From NCBI GenBank assembly GCA_921293015.1, contig OV121097.1:13331940-13395939 (forward strand): DNA of 64,000 bases. The letters are read 5' to 3'. Made by a program: the position numbers and the translations under genes. This document shows, piece by piece, positions 39,601 through 50,991 of this stretch; position 1 is the first letter of the stretch; every line of letters begins with the position of its first letter. The stretch comes from Phorcus lineatus (Eukaryota; Mollusca; Gastropoda; Trochida; Trochidae). The notes beneath the pieces were generated by a model that was not told where the DNA came from, ran no database searches, and saw only the letters and a list, made by a program, of their open reading frames with translations.

Positions 39601-41847
39601 CTATCCTTGAAATTGGGGCATGTCCTTATTCTGCACGGAGTCCAACAGGTTATCCGGATTCTCAGCGTGTGCTCCATCGGCTGCTTCTGACCAAGGAGGA
39701 CCGGAACATTTGTGTTTCTTCCTCGTGATAGAGGCACGAAACCCTTTCTTGCATACTTTACAGTTAAAGGGAGTCTCCCTTGTGTGGACGAAGACGTGAA
39801 GGTGCAGCTTCTTTCTGTTGACGAAACTCTTCCCACAGAGGTCACACAGGAAAGGTTTGATTCCTGTGTGGGTCATCTGATGCTCCCTGAGAATGTATGG
39901 TTGTTTGAAGCTTTTACCACATATCTCACAGACATGAGGCTTGTTCACCGTGTGAGATAACCTATGAATTTTCAAAGCTCCGGCAAGAACAAAAGTCTTT
40001 TCGCAAAAATCACATTTGAACGATTTCTCACCTGTGTGAAGAAGTCGGTGTTTCTTGCAAGTGTAATAGTTCCTAAATTTCTCCAAACATATGTCACACC
40101 TATGCTTGAATCGCTCACCCTCCCGCGGGACGTCGACACCGGAAGGCTTCTCTTTGGTATGCTCGTGAGTTTCGATGTGTTCTCTGAGCAGCTGTATGCC
40201 TTTATAATCCTTTGCACAGATGTGGCACTTCATTATCTTACCTGTTTCGTGGACTCTGAGATGGGACTGTAGGCTTGAAACAAAGTGAAAAGTTTTACCA
40301 CATATATTGCATTCTTCCATCTTTCGTTCTTTATCGTCTGGATGGTAACCCTTTACACCAGAGGGTGTGCTTGAAACCACGTCTGCAGACGACTCCCGGC
40401 TGTGCTGCATTACGTGTGTCATAACATCACCTGAGTCTGAGAGTTGTTGACCACAAACACAGCAGTCCAAAACCTCTTCTTTGTGATTTTGGACATGCTT
40501 TTCTAATTTCACCATAGTGAAACACCATTCAGGACAAACTACACATTTGTAAACAGTGTCATTGGAGTGGACTTCCAAGTGTTTTATTAGTTCTGATCGG
40601 AGACCAAACTTATCCCCGCAAAAATGACAAACCTTCTTCTTCATGTGAACAAGGCGGTGCTTCTGGAGTTCCTTAGTGTTGTTGAACCTTTCCTCACAGA
40701 AGTTACAAGAAAATAAGTCTTTGTTGGGGTGAACAACATTCTTATGCGTGTTCAGAAGCCCCTTATTGCTGAACGTCTTGCCACAAAGATGGCATCTCCA
40801 TTCGTTGATGTGTTTCACAATGTGTTCATCTTTCTCTTTTTTGGACTGGAATCTTCGTTCACAGATCCGACACTTCAGGTATTCGCCAAGGTTGTGCTTG
40901 ACTGTATGGATTGCAAGGTCGTATTCTTCTTGAAAGAACCTTGGGCATTTCCTGCATTTATACTTAACTTCATTTGAATGCTTTCTCAGGTGACTTTGGT
41001 AGGCATCAGGATTGCGACACATCTTGTCACAAATGAAACACTGATTTTGCTCAAGGTTTCTATGTGTAATCTCATGTTCGTCAAAATCTCTTTTGATGAC
41101 AAAACATTTATAACAAATCTCACATTCGAAGACCTTCTCCAGCTGATGATTTTGCAGATGAACTGTTAAAGATGTGGTATGCTTAAAACTCTTGCCACAA
41201 ACCTTGCAAATCATTTGTGATTGACTTCTCAAGTCCACAACGGGTCCATCTCTGGAGTTAACAGGTTGTACCAATAGTCCATTGTGGTGATTAGCTTTGT
41301 GCAAGATGAGGCCACTTTCAAACTTGTAACCCTTGCCACAGACGTCACACACGAACTTGAAATGCTGGTTTGGATGTGAGATATGTATATGACTCCGTAA
41401 CACATCCTCGTCAATGTATTTGCCACACTGATTGCATCGAATTGTCTTCACCGGAAGTTCTTTAATTTTTGTTACATCTTTGCAAAAAATCTGACGACCA
41501 TAAGGGTTGACTGTACCGTCTAAACCTAGTGGACCTTCAGAGCTAATGGATTCTTTATCAGTGGTTTCATAGTCATCCTCTGACATCCCATAACTGTCTT
41601 CCGTCTTAGAGTTTGAGTCCAAATCATCCTGGTTATGTCTTTGCTCTGGCAACCTACCAACACCATGTGAACCAGACGATATTTGAGCCACATCAGTATC
41701 AATCGGTTCCTCTACTTCAGTCAACTCAGGGGGGCTCTCCATTGGCTCTATTTTACAGGTGAAATTTGATTCATTAGGAATATGGACATCAGTATCTAGA
41801 TAGACGATATTGTCAATGGTGTCCGAATATTTTGGAAAATCCTCCAT
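39601..41847 (-). CDS. C2H2 zinc-finger protein, 19 fingers (separate type)
   Basis: Intronless frame of 748 codons from ATG 41847 (MEDFPKYSDTIDN). The open frame runs 19 codons further to a GTG, and an in-frame TGA precedes that. The N-terminal 130 residues are acidic (MESPPELTEVEEPIDTD). About residues 137-712 hold 19 finger units, starting IRCNQCGKYIDEDVLRSHIH. The last five use HTGEK/HTGIKP-type linkers typical of DNA-binding arrays, while the earlier ones have irregular linkers. The final unit lacks a normal second histidine spacing. It lacks the N-terminal CxFLQT module and the GKSYRDP/FADP fingers of the 8.7-24 kb cluster, so it is not a recent member of it. Confidence 0.92.
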   Translation of the reverse strand: MEDFPKYSDTIDNIVYLDTDVHIPNESNFTCKIEPMESPPELTEVEEPIDTDVAQISSGSHGVGRLPEQRHNQDDLDSNSKTEDSYGMSEDDYETTDKESISSEGPLGLDGTVNPYGRQIFCKDVTKIKELPVKTIRCNQCGKYIDEDVLRSHIHISHPNQHFKFVCDVCGKGYKFESGLILHKANHHNGLLVQPVNSRDGPVVDLRSQSQMICKVCGKSFKHTTSLTVHLQNHQLEKVFECEICYKCFVIKRDFDEHEITHRNLEQNQCFICDKMCRNPDAYQSHLRKHSNEVKYKCRKCPRFFQEEYDLAIHTVKHNLGEYLKCRICERRFQSKKEKDEHIVKHINEWRCHLCGKTFSNKGLLNTHKNVVHPNKDLFSCNFCEERFNNTKELQKHRLVHMKKKVCHFCGDKFGLRSELIKHLEVHSNDTVYKCVVCPEWCFTMVKLEKHVQNHKEEVLDCCVCGQQLSDSGDVMTHVMQHSRESSADVVSSTPSGVKGYHPDDKERKMEECNICGKTFHFVSSLQSHLRVHETGKIMKCHICAKDYKGIQLLREHIETHEHTKEKPSGVDVPREGERFKHRCDICLEKFRNYYTCKKHRLLHTGEKSFKCDFCEKTFVLAGALKIHRLSHTVNKPHVCEICGKSFKQPYILREHQMTHTGIKPFLCDLCGKSFVNRKKLHLHVFVHTRETPFNCKVCKKGFRASITRKKHKCSGPPWSEAADGAHAENPDNLLDSVQNKDMPQFQG

Positions 41848-42007
41848 TCTCCTTGTAGGCTTGTACCTTCTTATGTTCTCGTTAAGTGTCCCTCTTTCTT
41901 CCACGTGATTTCATTAAATTTAAGGATGATATAGCCGTTATGGTAGTCTGTTTATTCCAACTCTTCCTTTAGGTAAGTTCATGGAAAAGGCGTATCTTGT
42001 CAAAGAT
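41848..42007 (-). other. 5' untranslated part of zinc-finger gene 4
   Basis: A minus-strand acceptor (TTCATTTCAG) ends at 42008, giving a coding exon that begins at 42007. The upstream exon is not identified. Confidence 0.5.
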
Positions 42008-42362
42008 CTGAAATGAAAGATCCGAATGATAGTTGATAGAATATTGACTCCGTACAAATAATTAATCTTCGAATAAAAAATTTAAAATCTTGCTGCTGTT
42101 TGCATTAGAACTCATGTGTTTGTTGCCTTTCTACAAGATCTGTTTGATTTAGTGCAGACCAAACCCTTACCATAAGCGACTAATCACACCTGCAGCCTTT
42201 AAAACGAATGACGGTGTGAATCATATAGAAAGATCGAATGGTTCACAGGGGTTACTTGCCCCTAGATTCTGATTCCGACAGCTTTTGCCAGATAGCTTGC
42301 GACTGGGTATCTTGTAAAGTCAGGTTTGATCTTACGACAAACGAGAAACGTGTAAACCTTAC

Positions 42363-42604
42363 TTAAAGAGAAACTCCGTGAGTTTCATAACATATAAGTT
42401 GGCTTTGATACGAACCTAAATGTTATATGTGGTGATATAAACTTATTAGACTTATAAGACTTTCTATCTTCATATTGTCACTATAAAAAAACAATTAGCT
42501 TTAAAATGTTTCTCTTTGGTAACAGTCGATACTTCACGATCAAATGCCACCATTGAATAAGTTTGGCATAAATGACCCTAACATCTCACGGAGGGGCTCT
42601 TTAA
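42363..42604 (-). mobile_element. TTAA-flanked MITE, family A, copy 4 (short, reversed)
   Basis: Reverse-oriented family A with TTAA at both ends (42363-42366, 42601-42604). It is only about 242 bp; the middle of the longer copies is missing, leaving both termini. Confidence 0.85.
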
Positions 42605-43749
42605 TGGTCTAAAAATAGACAAATTGCAATTGCTTGGTATAATTGACAAGTATTTTAAAAATGTTTTATAAACTTCGGAAATATATGCTGTAGTCTAATC
42701 ATGCATTTGTTATTCTATAATATCACACACAAACCTTTCTGTGTAGATCCACTGAAATTCCAACGCAGATTCCTGTCACAGCATACCGCATCTAAAAATA
42801 GTCGCATATGGTGTGAACACGACACAACAAAATCAGAACGTGACTCAAAATGATTATAATTAGGATAACAGGAAGCATATAACACTTATCTTTGCACAAT
42901 CTTTACATACTTTAGAGAAAGGTAATCTGTACGAAATCGCTATCGCTAGAAGACAGCTTACATTCTTCAGTCGCAACTGAACTGTTCAGACAACATGTCG
43001 GCCGAGTGTGCACGGCCCAAGATTCGAGTTTGTAAGGGTACAAGAGTTACTTCCCTTTGTAACGGTAGCGCTCTTATAATTTTTTTTATCTCGACTTGGA
43101 CAGCAAAGTCGGCTACTCATTGACAAATGAAAATAGACATGGTGTAAGGAAATCATTCTCAGTTAATATGTGTGAAATCACCATGTTTAAGATGAGATGA
43201 AATATCACTTACTCACCATTAAAAACATTAAAATCATTGAAAAAATTAATTTGATACAAATATTAATACCGACTTGCATTATGATAATTATATAACTATA
43301 AAAATAACAAGCAGAGTTTTTTTTATTTCATTAAAAGATATCTTGGTTATAAATCGATATCTTTGCGAGAATAACCGAACTGCGAAAACTGTACTAACAT
43401 TGTATTCCAAAAGACTACACATTGGAATAAAGCAAGTGTAGGAAAGTTTCAACAATCTTACATCAACGTCAAAATATCTTAATTTCCTCGTTAAATATAG
43501 TCAATTTAGTTGACGTGTTTCTTACAAAGATGTGTTTTCAATATTGTTATCTATCAATTTATTTAAAAATATAATCCAATTTGATATGTAAATCCGTGTA
43601 AATCGACATACTTCCAGCTGATGTCGTTATCGGAAGAATTTTCAATTGAGTAACTCATGACGTCATAGTTATTGTTTCAACAACGTCATAATGTTTGTTG
43701 TTATGTGACGTCATACTCATTGCTAACGTTTCAAAGCGGTTTATTTCAG
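42605..43749. promoter_or_regulatory. Region between divergent genes, likely promoters
   Basis: Zinc-finger gene 4 (minus) and the membrane-protein gene (plus) diverge from here. Around 42940-43060 the sequence is richer in CpG and carries CAAGAGTTACTTCCCTTTG. ATG TCG GCC at 42995 opens a short frame ending at a donor-like GTTT|GTAAGG, which may be a first exon of the plus-strand gene, although its phase does not fit the frame favoured at 43750. The ACTTGGACAGCA repeat of 7078 recurs at 43091. Confidence 0.35.
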
Positions 43750-44352
43750 ATGGATCCCCTAATAGTGATGCACGCACATTTCGCAGCAAAGTTTATGATG
43801 GCACCATTCCGAGTTATTGCTTCTTCAATTGGGCGCATTTCATCTCTGTTGAGTGCGGAAACATTTTTGCTGTGGTCTTTCGTCGTAGGATATTTTCAAA
43901 AGGATATTCTTGCATCGAAACTTGAATTCACAAGTTTGGTTTTATGCCTGGTCGCCTGTTCGTGCATTCTGGCCATAGAGTGGATTTTGAAGAATTCCTA
44001 TTTTTACAGACTGTTTACCCGTGCTCTTGTGAGAGACATTCTCAGTGTGATCGTCTATCTGACAGCTCCAATTGTAATAATCTTCTACGTTTGGAACCCG
44101 CTCTACGCAAGTCTGCCATGTCTCGTTCACACAACTGTCAACGACACAATCTCGAAGATAGGATTTGAAAGACCGGAAGCTTGGATCATTTTTGCCTCTT
44201 GCGTTCTACTGTCGGTTGTCTACAAGTTATGGAAGAAGAAGATCAGGCGTTTGATGCGTGGAAGATCAACCAGATTTTCTACGAATGGTGACACACCCCA
44301 TACTCCAATAACAAGAAGCATGAGCGCCCGCCTGAGACGTACGAGAAGATAA
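43750..44352 (+). CDS. Multi-pass membrane protein, 200 residues, unknown
   Basis: The start is taken as ATG 43750 (MDPLIVMHAHFAAKF), which directly follows a splice acceptor (GGTTTATTTCAG); the longer frame to 43672 runs through the intron. Four hydrophobic segments are visible: about residues 33-49, 61-80 (FTSLVLCLVACSCILAIEW), 97-115 (ILSVIVYLTAPIVIIFYVW) and 143-160. The C-terminus is strongly basic (WKKKIRRLMRGR ... SARLRRTRR) with Thr-Pro sites. The topology suggests an endoplasmic reticulum or nuclear-envelope protein with a cytosolic or nucleoplasmic tail. I do not recognise the family. Confidence 0.65.
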   Translation: MDPLIVMHAHFAAKFMMAPFRVIASSIGRISSLLSAETFLLWSFVVGYFQKDILASKLEFTSLVLCLVACSCILAIEWILKNSYFYRLFTRALVRDILSVIVYLTAPIVIIFYVWNPLYASLPCLVHTTVNDTISKIGFERPEAWIIFASCVLLSVVYKLWKKKIRRLMRGRSTRFSTNGDTPHTPITRSMSARLRRTRR

Positions 44353-45145
44353 ACTTACAATGGACATAAACGTTTTGAGAAATGTTATATTGAGATTTTT
44401 TCTGCCATTCAGCAACGGAGTGCCTCCTTGAATGAACTCAAATGTGATTGCGATACGCGAATGAGACGATGATGAAATTTCGTTACAATAATTAGCATTG
44501 TTTGATCAGAAATCATCAATCGAGATGTTCTATGACAATGTAATGAATTTCAATGAAAAGGCGCATGTATCTTGGTGTATGTATAGTGACGGTGTCATGA
44601 ACATGTTTGAATTTGAGGGAATCTTAATGTTGAACTAATTTAAAAGTTTTTTTGGTATATAAACGTTATGTTATATTTTCTCTATGTATTATGTTGTCAT
44701 TTTAGGGGTTATATCTGTTTGCAAAGAGTTTAAAATGTTACTGTTGGTATGTAGAAAAAAAACATTTGCCGATATCGGTTGATTAATTCAAAGGTGTGAA
44801 AATAATTCATTTACCTCGTAAAAATCTTCAGATTTTACTTAGTATAGAGTCTATTAGAATCCATATTATTTCTGATTATGGCAACGTACTTATAATCAAC
44901 AATTATAATCATAACAACATTCTCTCTCCTTCCGAAAATTGCTAGACCTTGGATATATCATTTGGAGCTGTTTCTTCTGCACAGGGAGAATGAATAGTGA
45001 TATAGCCATTGTTAGACCGAATTTTCTGTCGCCGAATGCTCTCGACCCAAGCCATTGTAAGGTCGTTGTTCGAATTAATCAACACTAACCTTCTTATTGC
45101 GATTTTACGTGCGCATGCCACTGCTTACCTCCCTTATTACAGACA
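44353..45145. other. Downstream of the membrane-protein gene
   Basis: Probable 3' untranslated and intergenic DNA; no further gene. Confidence 0.4.
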
Positions 45146-45258
45146 TCGCTCTTCAATTTCTGTGACAACTTCCGGCAAATTATTTTCCAAAATGGAAATC
45201 TGTCAAATACATTACGGATAAGTGTTTTTGTTCGGTGTCGAGACTCACGACAGTCGAT
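45146..45258 (+). promoter_or_regulatory. Probable non-coding first exon and promoter of the WDR47-like gene
   Basis: ACAACTTCCGGCAAATT contains an ETS-type CTTCCGG site, and CTTACCTCCCTTATT (the recurrent motif) lies just before it. A strong donor, CGAT|GTAAGTAT, is at 45258/45259. The first acceptor in front of the WDR47 start codon is at 50888, so a 5.6-kb first intron is proposed. Transcript data would be needed to confirm the link. Confidence 0.4.
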
Positions 45259-47654
45259 GTAAGTATTTGAAATTATTGTGTTAATGACGAGGTTTTAGAT
45301 ATGAATTCAAGCGTTTAATTGGTTTGATTAGTGTCAGAAGTGAAATTTGAACCTTCAAGCAGAAACATGCCTGACAGTCAGAGTGAGACTGAGTTCACTC
45401 TCTTTAACTTTCACAGTTACTCAATCCGTAATCTCAAATTTACTTTAAGTTTACAGAATAAGTAATTACATACTTTAGTACACGGACTAGATTTATGGTA
45501 GTAATAGAAACTTGAAGAACATAGCGATCTAGTTGCTCATGTTCATTTGAATCATCAACCGATGTCCAGGAAAAAATCTTCTTGGACCTACAGTGAGTGG
45601 AACGTTCAGTACGGTGCCAAAAGTGCAAATTTCTTGAAATAATTGCTGTTTTCTCATAATTTTGGTACCAGGGCAACGGTTGTCAGAATACGGTTGTCAG
45701 AATTATTTTTATATGAGATTTGAAACAGACAATATTATATGAGTGTTCATGATATATCATGTTTATGGCTTGAGTGCCTTAGATATAAAAAGATATACAC
45801 CAGTGTCATTTACAAAATATGTCCTGAACATGAATATGATAGTCTGTTTATTACCTAAGTTTAGAAATCAAAGAAACTAACCATAATATCCATCTAAGCA
45901 AAGGCAGATTACCATTTCGTACCTATCATCATAGGTGGACTGTGAGGTCAAAGTATTGTTTATGATGTGACGTCACAATGAAAAGGTTAAATTTTTCTCA
46001 AGGGCATCGCATGAAAAATATGAATCCAATTATGATTGCCCTCATAGTAACAAATGGAAGATATTTGACATTTCTCATCAACTACCATCTATATATATAT
46101 AATCGAGTGAAGTAAAAATATGATACTTAGTCTTATACATATACTTTCCAAACTAAAACAGCCCTCATAGGGCATATATGAGTTTGAGAACTTGTTGGCC
46201 AACTTCTAAAACTTTTAATACGCATTTCCATGTGTCAAAGACATGTTACCAAAGTTGATTCACAAATGACATTATATCCATGAGATCACAAAGACAAGTG
46301 ACTCAAATGTCGCATGGCATTGGTTACTTTTGAACAACTAGAGTTAAGCAACACTTCACATGACAGCTTGTGTTTGATAACTCCTAAACTTTGATGAAAA
46401 TGTTTAGATTAAAGAACTATCCTATTTCTCTCCAACAGTTTGACAACTAGGAGACAGCTGTTGGTGACAAGTTTTTGGACCATTCACACTTTTAAACTTG
46501 ATTCAACATATTGTGTTGTCAAACTTTAGTTTGCTGCATGAAGGCTGCTTAGCAATAAAAGATCACGGACAGATATCCAAGGGTTAAAAAAGCAAATAGT
46601 ACTGAACCATCATAAAAATGAAATAAACTTTGGGTCTTAGAGACCCACACCTTGAATTGTTTTGGGTCGTTAATTGTGCATTGTTAGTCAACAACCACAT
46701 ATTTACATTAAAAACTGACGAAATTAGCGTAATATACTTATGAAACAGCGTACATGCTTAACTAAACAGTGGCATTCATAAAGGGGAAATCTTACAATAT
46801 TCCCAATAATTTAGACTTTGATAAACATGTGTAACTTATTGGCATACATTGTTACCATATGAAAAACATATAAGATTTTCCTTAGTCCATTGTGACAGTG
46901 ACTTGATATTGTGACATCATTATGGTTATGTCATGCCATAGGAAGCAGCTGCATGAAACTCACAGTAAAAATTGGACAAAGTTAGCAAGTTGAAATATTT
47001 TGATGGAATAAAAACTAAATGATATTTAGGATAATTAGTAGTATCTACAGATAACCACATTTCAGAAAATAACAATGACATCGGGCAGATTTTTTTAAAA
47101 ACTTGGATATTAACGGAATCAGAACATTTAAATCTTTAGTCGGTCTGAATGTAGTTGACATGATGTATAATTTTATGGTGAGTTGCCAGAGTCTGCCTAT
47201 CTTTTTGCCATTTATTGCCATTGTCAAGGTAGAGAAAACTTTCAAATCAGCCAATCAGAATCAAGTTTCAGCCAAGTATTATCATACAAAAAAGGAAATT
47301 ATCCTAATTTTGGCAATTTAGAAATAAAGACGCCTGTTCTTGGGAGGATATTTCAACTTAATTCAGTGTATACGGTATGTTGGCTTTTATTTTTGCCACG
47401 TTTAAAATTTATGAAACATACTCTGTGTAACTTTAAGAAAGCATGTTTTGGCTGATAAGGTTAAGTGTACTGTGTAGTAGCCCCACCAACATGACCAAAG
47501 GGTAGACCTAGACTGTGTTTTGCATGATGCACATCAATGTTATGATATTCATACATGTACTATCTTTAGCAGTTGAATTCTTATAGGATTGTCCTCCAGG
47601 AATCTCTTCATGTTTTTGTCAACCCTTGGATCCTTGACAATATGACCGTTACGA
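45259..47654. other. Putative WDR47 intron 1, left part
   Basis: AT-rich, no gene. A small palindrome CCCTCATAGGGCATATATGAG lies near 46160. Confidence 0.4.
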
Positions 47655-47857
47655 TACTCAAGCAAATTTGCGTATAACCCTTGCTCTTGCTCGTAATTGT
47701 AAAAATTCACACTCGTCTTTTTAAACAAGTCTTTGTTATGTAAGCTTATTTTTCCGGCAATCTGATTGGTCGAGAAGCTGTCACGTGTCAGTCGACAGAA
47801 AAGCATATTGACTTCACTCCAAGTCAAACCAAAAGTGATATTGACTTGAAATAGACA
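47655..47857. mobile_element. Decayed hairpin element related to 26448-26594
   Basis: AATTTGCGTATAACCCTTGC and AAAAATTCACACTCGTC match the centre of the 26448 hairpin in the same order. It is followed by CTGATTGGTCGAG, a string that also occurs in the repeats at 16730 and 61378. Confidence 0.6.
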
Positions 47858-48228
47858 TACCATATTCGACTTAATAACCGCCCACTCCCCTATAAGCGCC
47901 CACCCACCACGTTTTTGAGTGAACAATATGCGTCCTGATTTAGCGCCCACCTATCAACATTGCTTACCTTGCATGCTGATTCATTGAGGAAGGTTTTTCA
48001 GTCTTGCAATAAGTCTTTTACTTCCACTAAAGTGAAGAATACAGGGTATTTCAAGACCCCCAGCCACCACCAAAATGATAAAACTTATAAAACCATATTT
48101 CAAAGACATGTGTATCGTAAGAAAACATTTTCAAGACTAAACTTGAGGACAATTTTTATCGTTTTAATTAGCGCCCCCTTTTACCTATTTTTTAAGCGCC
48201 CCGGGCGCTTATCACGTCGAATACGGTA
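47858..48228. mobile_element. MITE with TA duplication and CGTATTCGAC ends
   Basis: TACCATATTCGACTTAATAA at the left pairs with TTATCACGTCGAATACGGTA at the right. TA on each side suggests a TA target site. GCGCCC words (GCGCCCACC, AGCGCCCCGGGCGCTTA) line both ends. About 370 bp, non-coding. Confidence 0.8.
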
Positions 48229-48373
48229 AATACGTCAAACCGTTGTTACATGACGTAATGCTATTGTTATCTAGACGGCATATATGACCGTCATGTTGAA
48301 CAATTGATCAAAATTGCTTTTCATGACTGTAGTTTTTTCTTTTCTTTTCGTATTTATTTTGAAACATAATAAA

Positions 48374-48519
48374 ACAATTATGGACTGGTGAATTTGGTCA
48401 ATACCTGTTTTTATAGAACCAAGGAAAGCAATATTAACCTCGGGCTTCGTCCTCTGTCAATATTGCTTTCCTTGGGTCTATAAAAACAGGTATTGACCTC
48501 ATCACCAGTCTATAATTGT
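48374..48519. mobile_element. Hairpin element with CTCG..CTTCGT..CTC centre, copy 2
   Basis: The arms GGTCAATACCTGTTTTTATAG and CTATAAAAACAGGTATTGACC continue through CAAGGAAAGCAATATT. The centre AACCTCGGGCTTCGTCCTC corresponds to AACTCGAACTTCGTTCTCG in 7945-8081, although the arms differ. Confidence 0.85.
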
Positions 48520-48884
48520 ATATTATCACACCAACTAAGGTAATGATCTCTATATATTGCATTGTTTAAAATAGAATAATAAATTCAATTGTATGAAAAT
48601 GAAATTTCTGTTTTGAGATAAAGACAATTAGTATGATTTTTTTTCTCAGAAAGCTTTGAATTAAGAACAGCTGCACCACTCGTGATAATATGAAATATCT
48701 ACCTCCTGCGATGAGGAAACCTGGTGTTTCTCAAGATTGGCATTTACAGAACAGATATTTTTACGGAACTCAAAGCGCTTTTAGTTTGAGTTGGCCGCTG
48801 AAAGATCCCATCACCTTAGCAAGAACATGATGTCATGAGCATGTCATTACATCAGAGCATTGTTTTATGACGTCCGACATTCCA

Positions 48885-49075
48885 ATGTTATTTTCACTAG
48901 TGACTGAAAACACTCATATTCACTGATAGATCCTGATCTTTCGCCAGCAATCATATGATAAATAGAGGATTTCTTGGGTTTTCATTGTGATATCACTTAT
49001 CTCTTACTATGTGATGAAGGGAGGGGGGGAAACCAACATTTTCCCTGTCATGTGAGATAAGTGATATCATTTCAT
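48885..49075. mobile_element. MITE fragment with minisatellite-unit homology and a hairpin
   Basis: TTCCAATGTTATTTTCACTA followed by GTGACTGAAAACAC is one diverged copy of the 26.6-kb minisatellite unit (reverse complement). At 48989-49070, TGATATCACTTATCTC faces GAGATAAGTGATATCA, a perfect 16-bp inverted repeat. Confidence 0.65.
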
Positions 49076-50888
49076 ACTGAACACCAAAAATATTGTGTTT
49101 TTTATAAGCTTTTGCGGCCAAAAATGAGGTTATTAACGTGCAAACTTGTGATGTCATACTATTGTTATATTGTCACTTAGCAACAGCTGTGACATCACAT
49201 TCTTTGAAGGAGGGACATAAACCCCTCTGTAGTATATTCACTTTGATAGGAAAGTGATATCAAGACAAAATGATGAGAACACTGGTCTCAAACTGAGATA
49301 ATTCAGCTTCTCACTGCTTGGCATATAAATTATATAAAAACTGTTCGGAAATTTAGATCCTTTTTGACATTCTGGAGGAGATTTTTAGACTGAATGGTTC
49401 CTGTTAACACACAACAGTGATCATGGTGATACAGAACATTTCTAGATCATTTGTCATACCAGAATTGTACAGATGTTCACGAATCAATTCAGAACAATGT
49501 CTCGCATGTCCTAGACATTGATTAAACCATCAAATTGAGCTTCACTTCTGAAATTCACGGGAAGTCAATAAAGAGTTGTCGCAAGTTGCAGCTGTAGTAT
49601 TGAAATTTGTACCTTACTTCATATTCACTCATTTGGTATGAAACATCATCTGAATCTTTGATGAAAGGATTCATATTCATAGTGTGCTGCTTGATTTATT
49701 CCCAATGTGAAGTAAGGTTAGTAGGCATATCAGGATAGGTCTTTTCAGCATTCAAAATACCTGCCTGTTTTTGGGAGTTTCATACCCTGGTATTTTACAA
49801 TGGATGATACTTGGGTCACAGTACAATATGTAGCACATTCTAGCATTGTTTCGGTAAAGATCAAGGGCACCGCCTATCTTTTATTCCGCAATAAAGTATA
49901 GTTTTTGAATGACGCCAAGAAACAATGAACCATGACGTCAACAACAATAAAGATATGGCGTCAACAAAGATAACGATATGACTTTACTAGTTATTGCCCT
50001 TATCAAGCTTTTTCAATTCGCTAATTAAGTTCTCACAATATCATTTATGTTCATTTTGACTGAAATATAATTTTCATGAGTGAAAAGGTTTAGTGAGAGG
50101 TTTAGGCTACTCTATTTCTTGAATACAGTTAACACAACATTCTTGCAGAGAGATACCATTTTACTGATATAAATTCATTATTTTTAAACAACAATTAAAC
50201 AAAAAAACACTGCAAATTGTTTATGAATCTCAAATCTCAGAAATTTATCTGTTCGAGTATTTAAGAAACTCTCAATTTCTGAATTAAAGTTCACTCAAAT
50301 TTGGATAATTAGTTAATTGTATTATGTAATGTATCCTGAACTGAAAAATGACGATGCACTGATGCACCAGTGTATTGTGACATCCCTAAAGATAAATAAA
50401 TATCTCTTGTTCCAAACCAGGCCCTGTGATTTTGGAACTCTCTTAGCGCTAAGAGTAAGAAAATCGTAAGTACCATATGTTAACATATGCCTACAACTCT
50501 CTTAGCATAGCCATGGAAATTTGGGTCCAGTTTTCTTAGTATTCATTGACAATCACTTTTACTAGTAAGGCATGCTTTGTGTTTCAGTTTCAGTCACTGG
50601 TTAGTCCAAACTTTCCTACATTCTTCACTTTCCCAGTGGAGCTTGCTACTTAGGGCTGTGTTTGATTAAAGAACATGGCTGATGAGTTTACAAATATGTT
50701 CTGATGTTTCGAATCTCATATGAGGTATTGACCCAGTGACAAATTATGTTCAAAATTCATTTTTTTTGGTGGTCAGTATATACATTTTTTAAAGAAATAA
50801 ATATATGTTCTCAAGAAAAAAAGTGACAGTCAATAATCACTTGATCTTTTTAATTTTAAAATTATCCAATCTTTATCTTCCTTTTCAG
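49076..50888. other. Putative WDR47 intron 1, right part
   Basis: No gene or bounded repeat recognised. It ends in a polypyrimidine tract and acceptor CTTCCTTTTCAG at 50888. Confidence 0.45.
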
Positions 50889-50898
50889 GACAACCAAG

Positions 50899-50910
50899 AT
50901 GGCCGCTTGA
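50899..50910 (+). CDS. Minimal upstream open frame in the WDR47 leader
   Basis: AAGATGGCCGCTTGA: an ATG in a good context encodes only Met-Ala-Ala before a stop, 81 bases before the main ATG. Such short upstream frames often lower translation of the main one. Confidence 0.4.
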   Translation: MAA

Positions 50911-50991
50911 GGTGCTGTTTATGCAGCAGAAAACCCACCAAATAGCAGACGTCTACTAGGCTTCCCTCTGAGTTTACACCAAAAAGCCAAG

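Noticed and set aside
43695..43925. Alternative plus-strand frame beginning before the membrane-protein start
   Set aside because: It is stopped after 76 codons, has no membrane-like or domain pattern, and overlaps the longer frame with clear hydrophobic spans.
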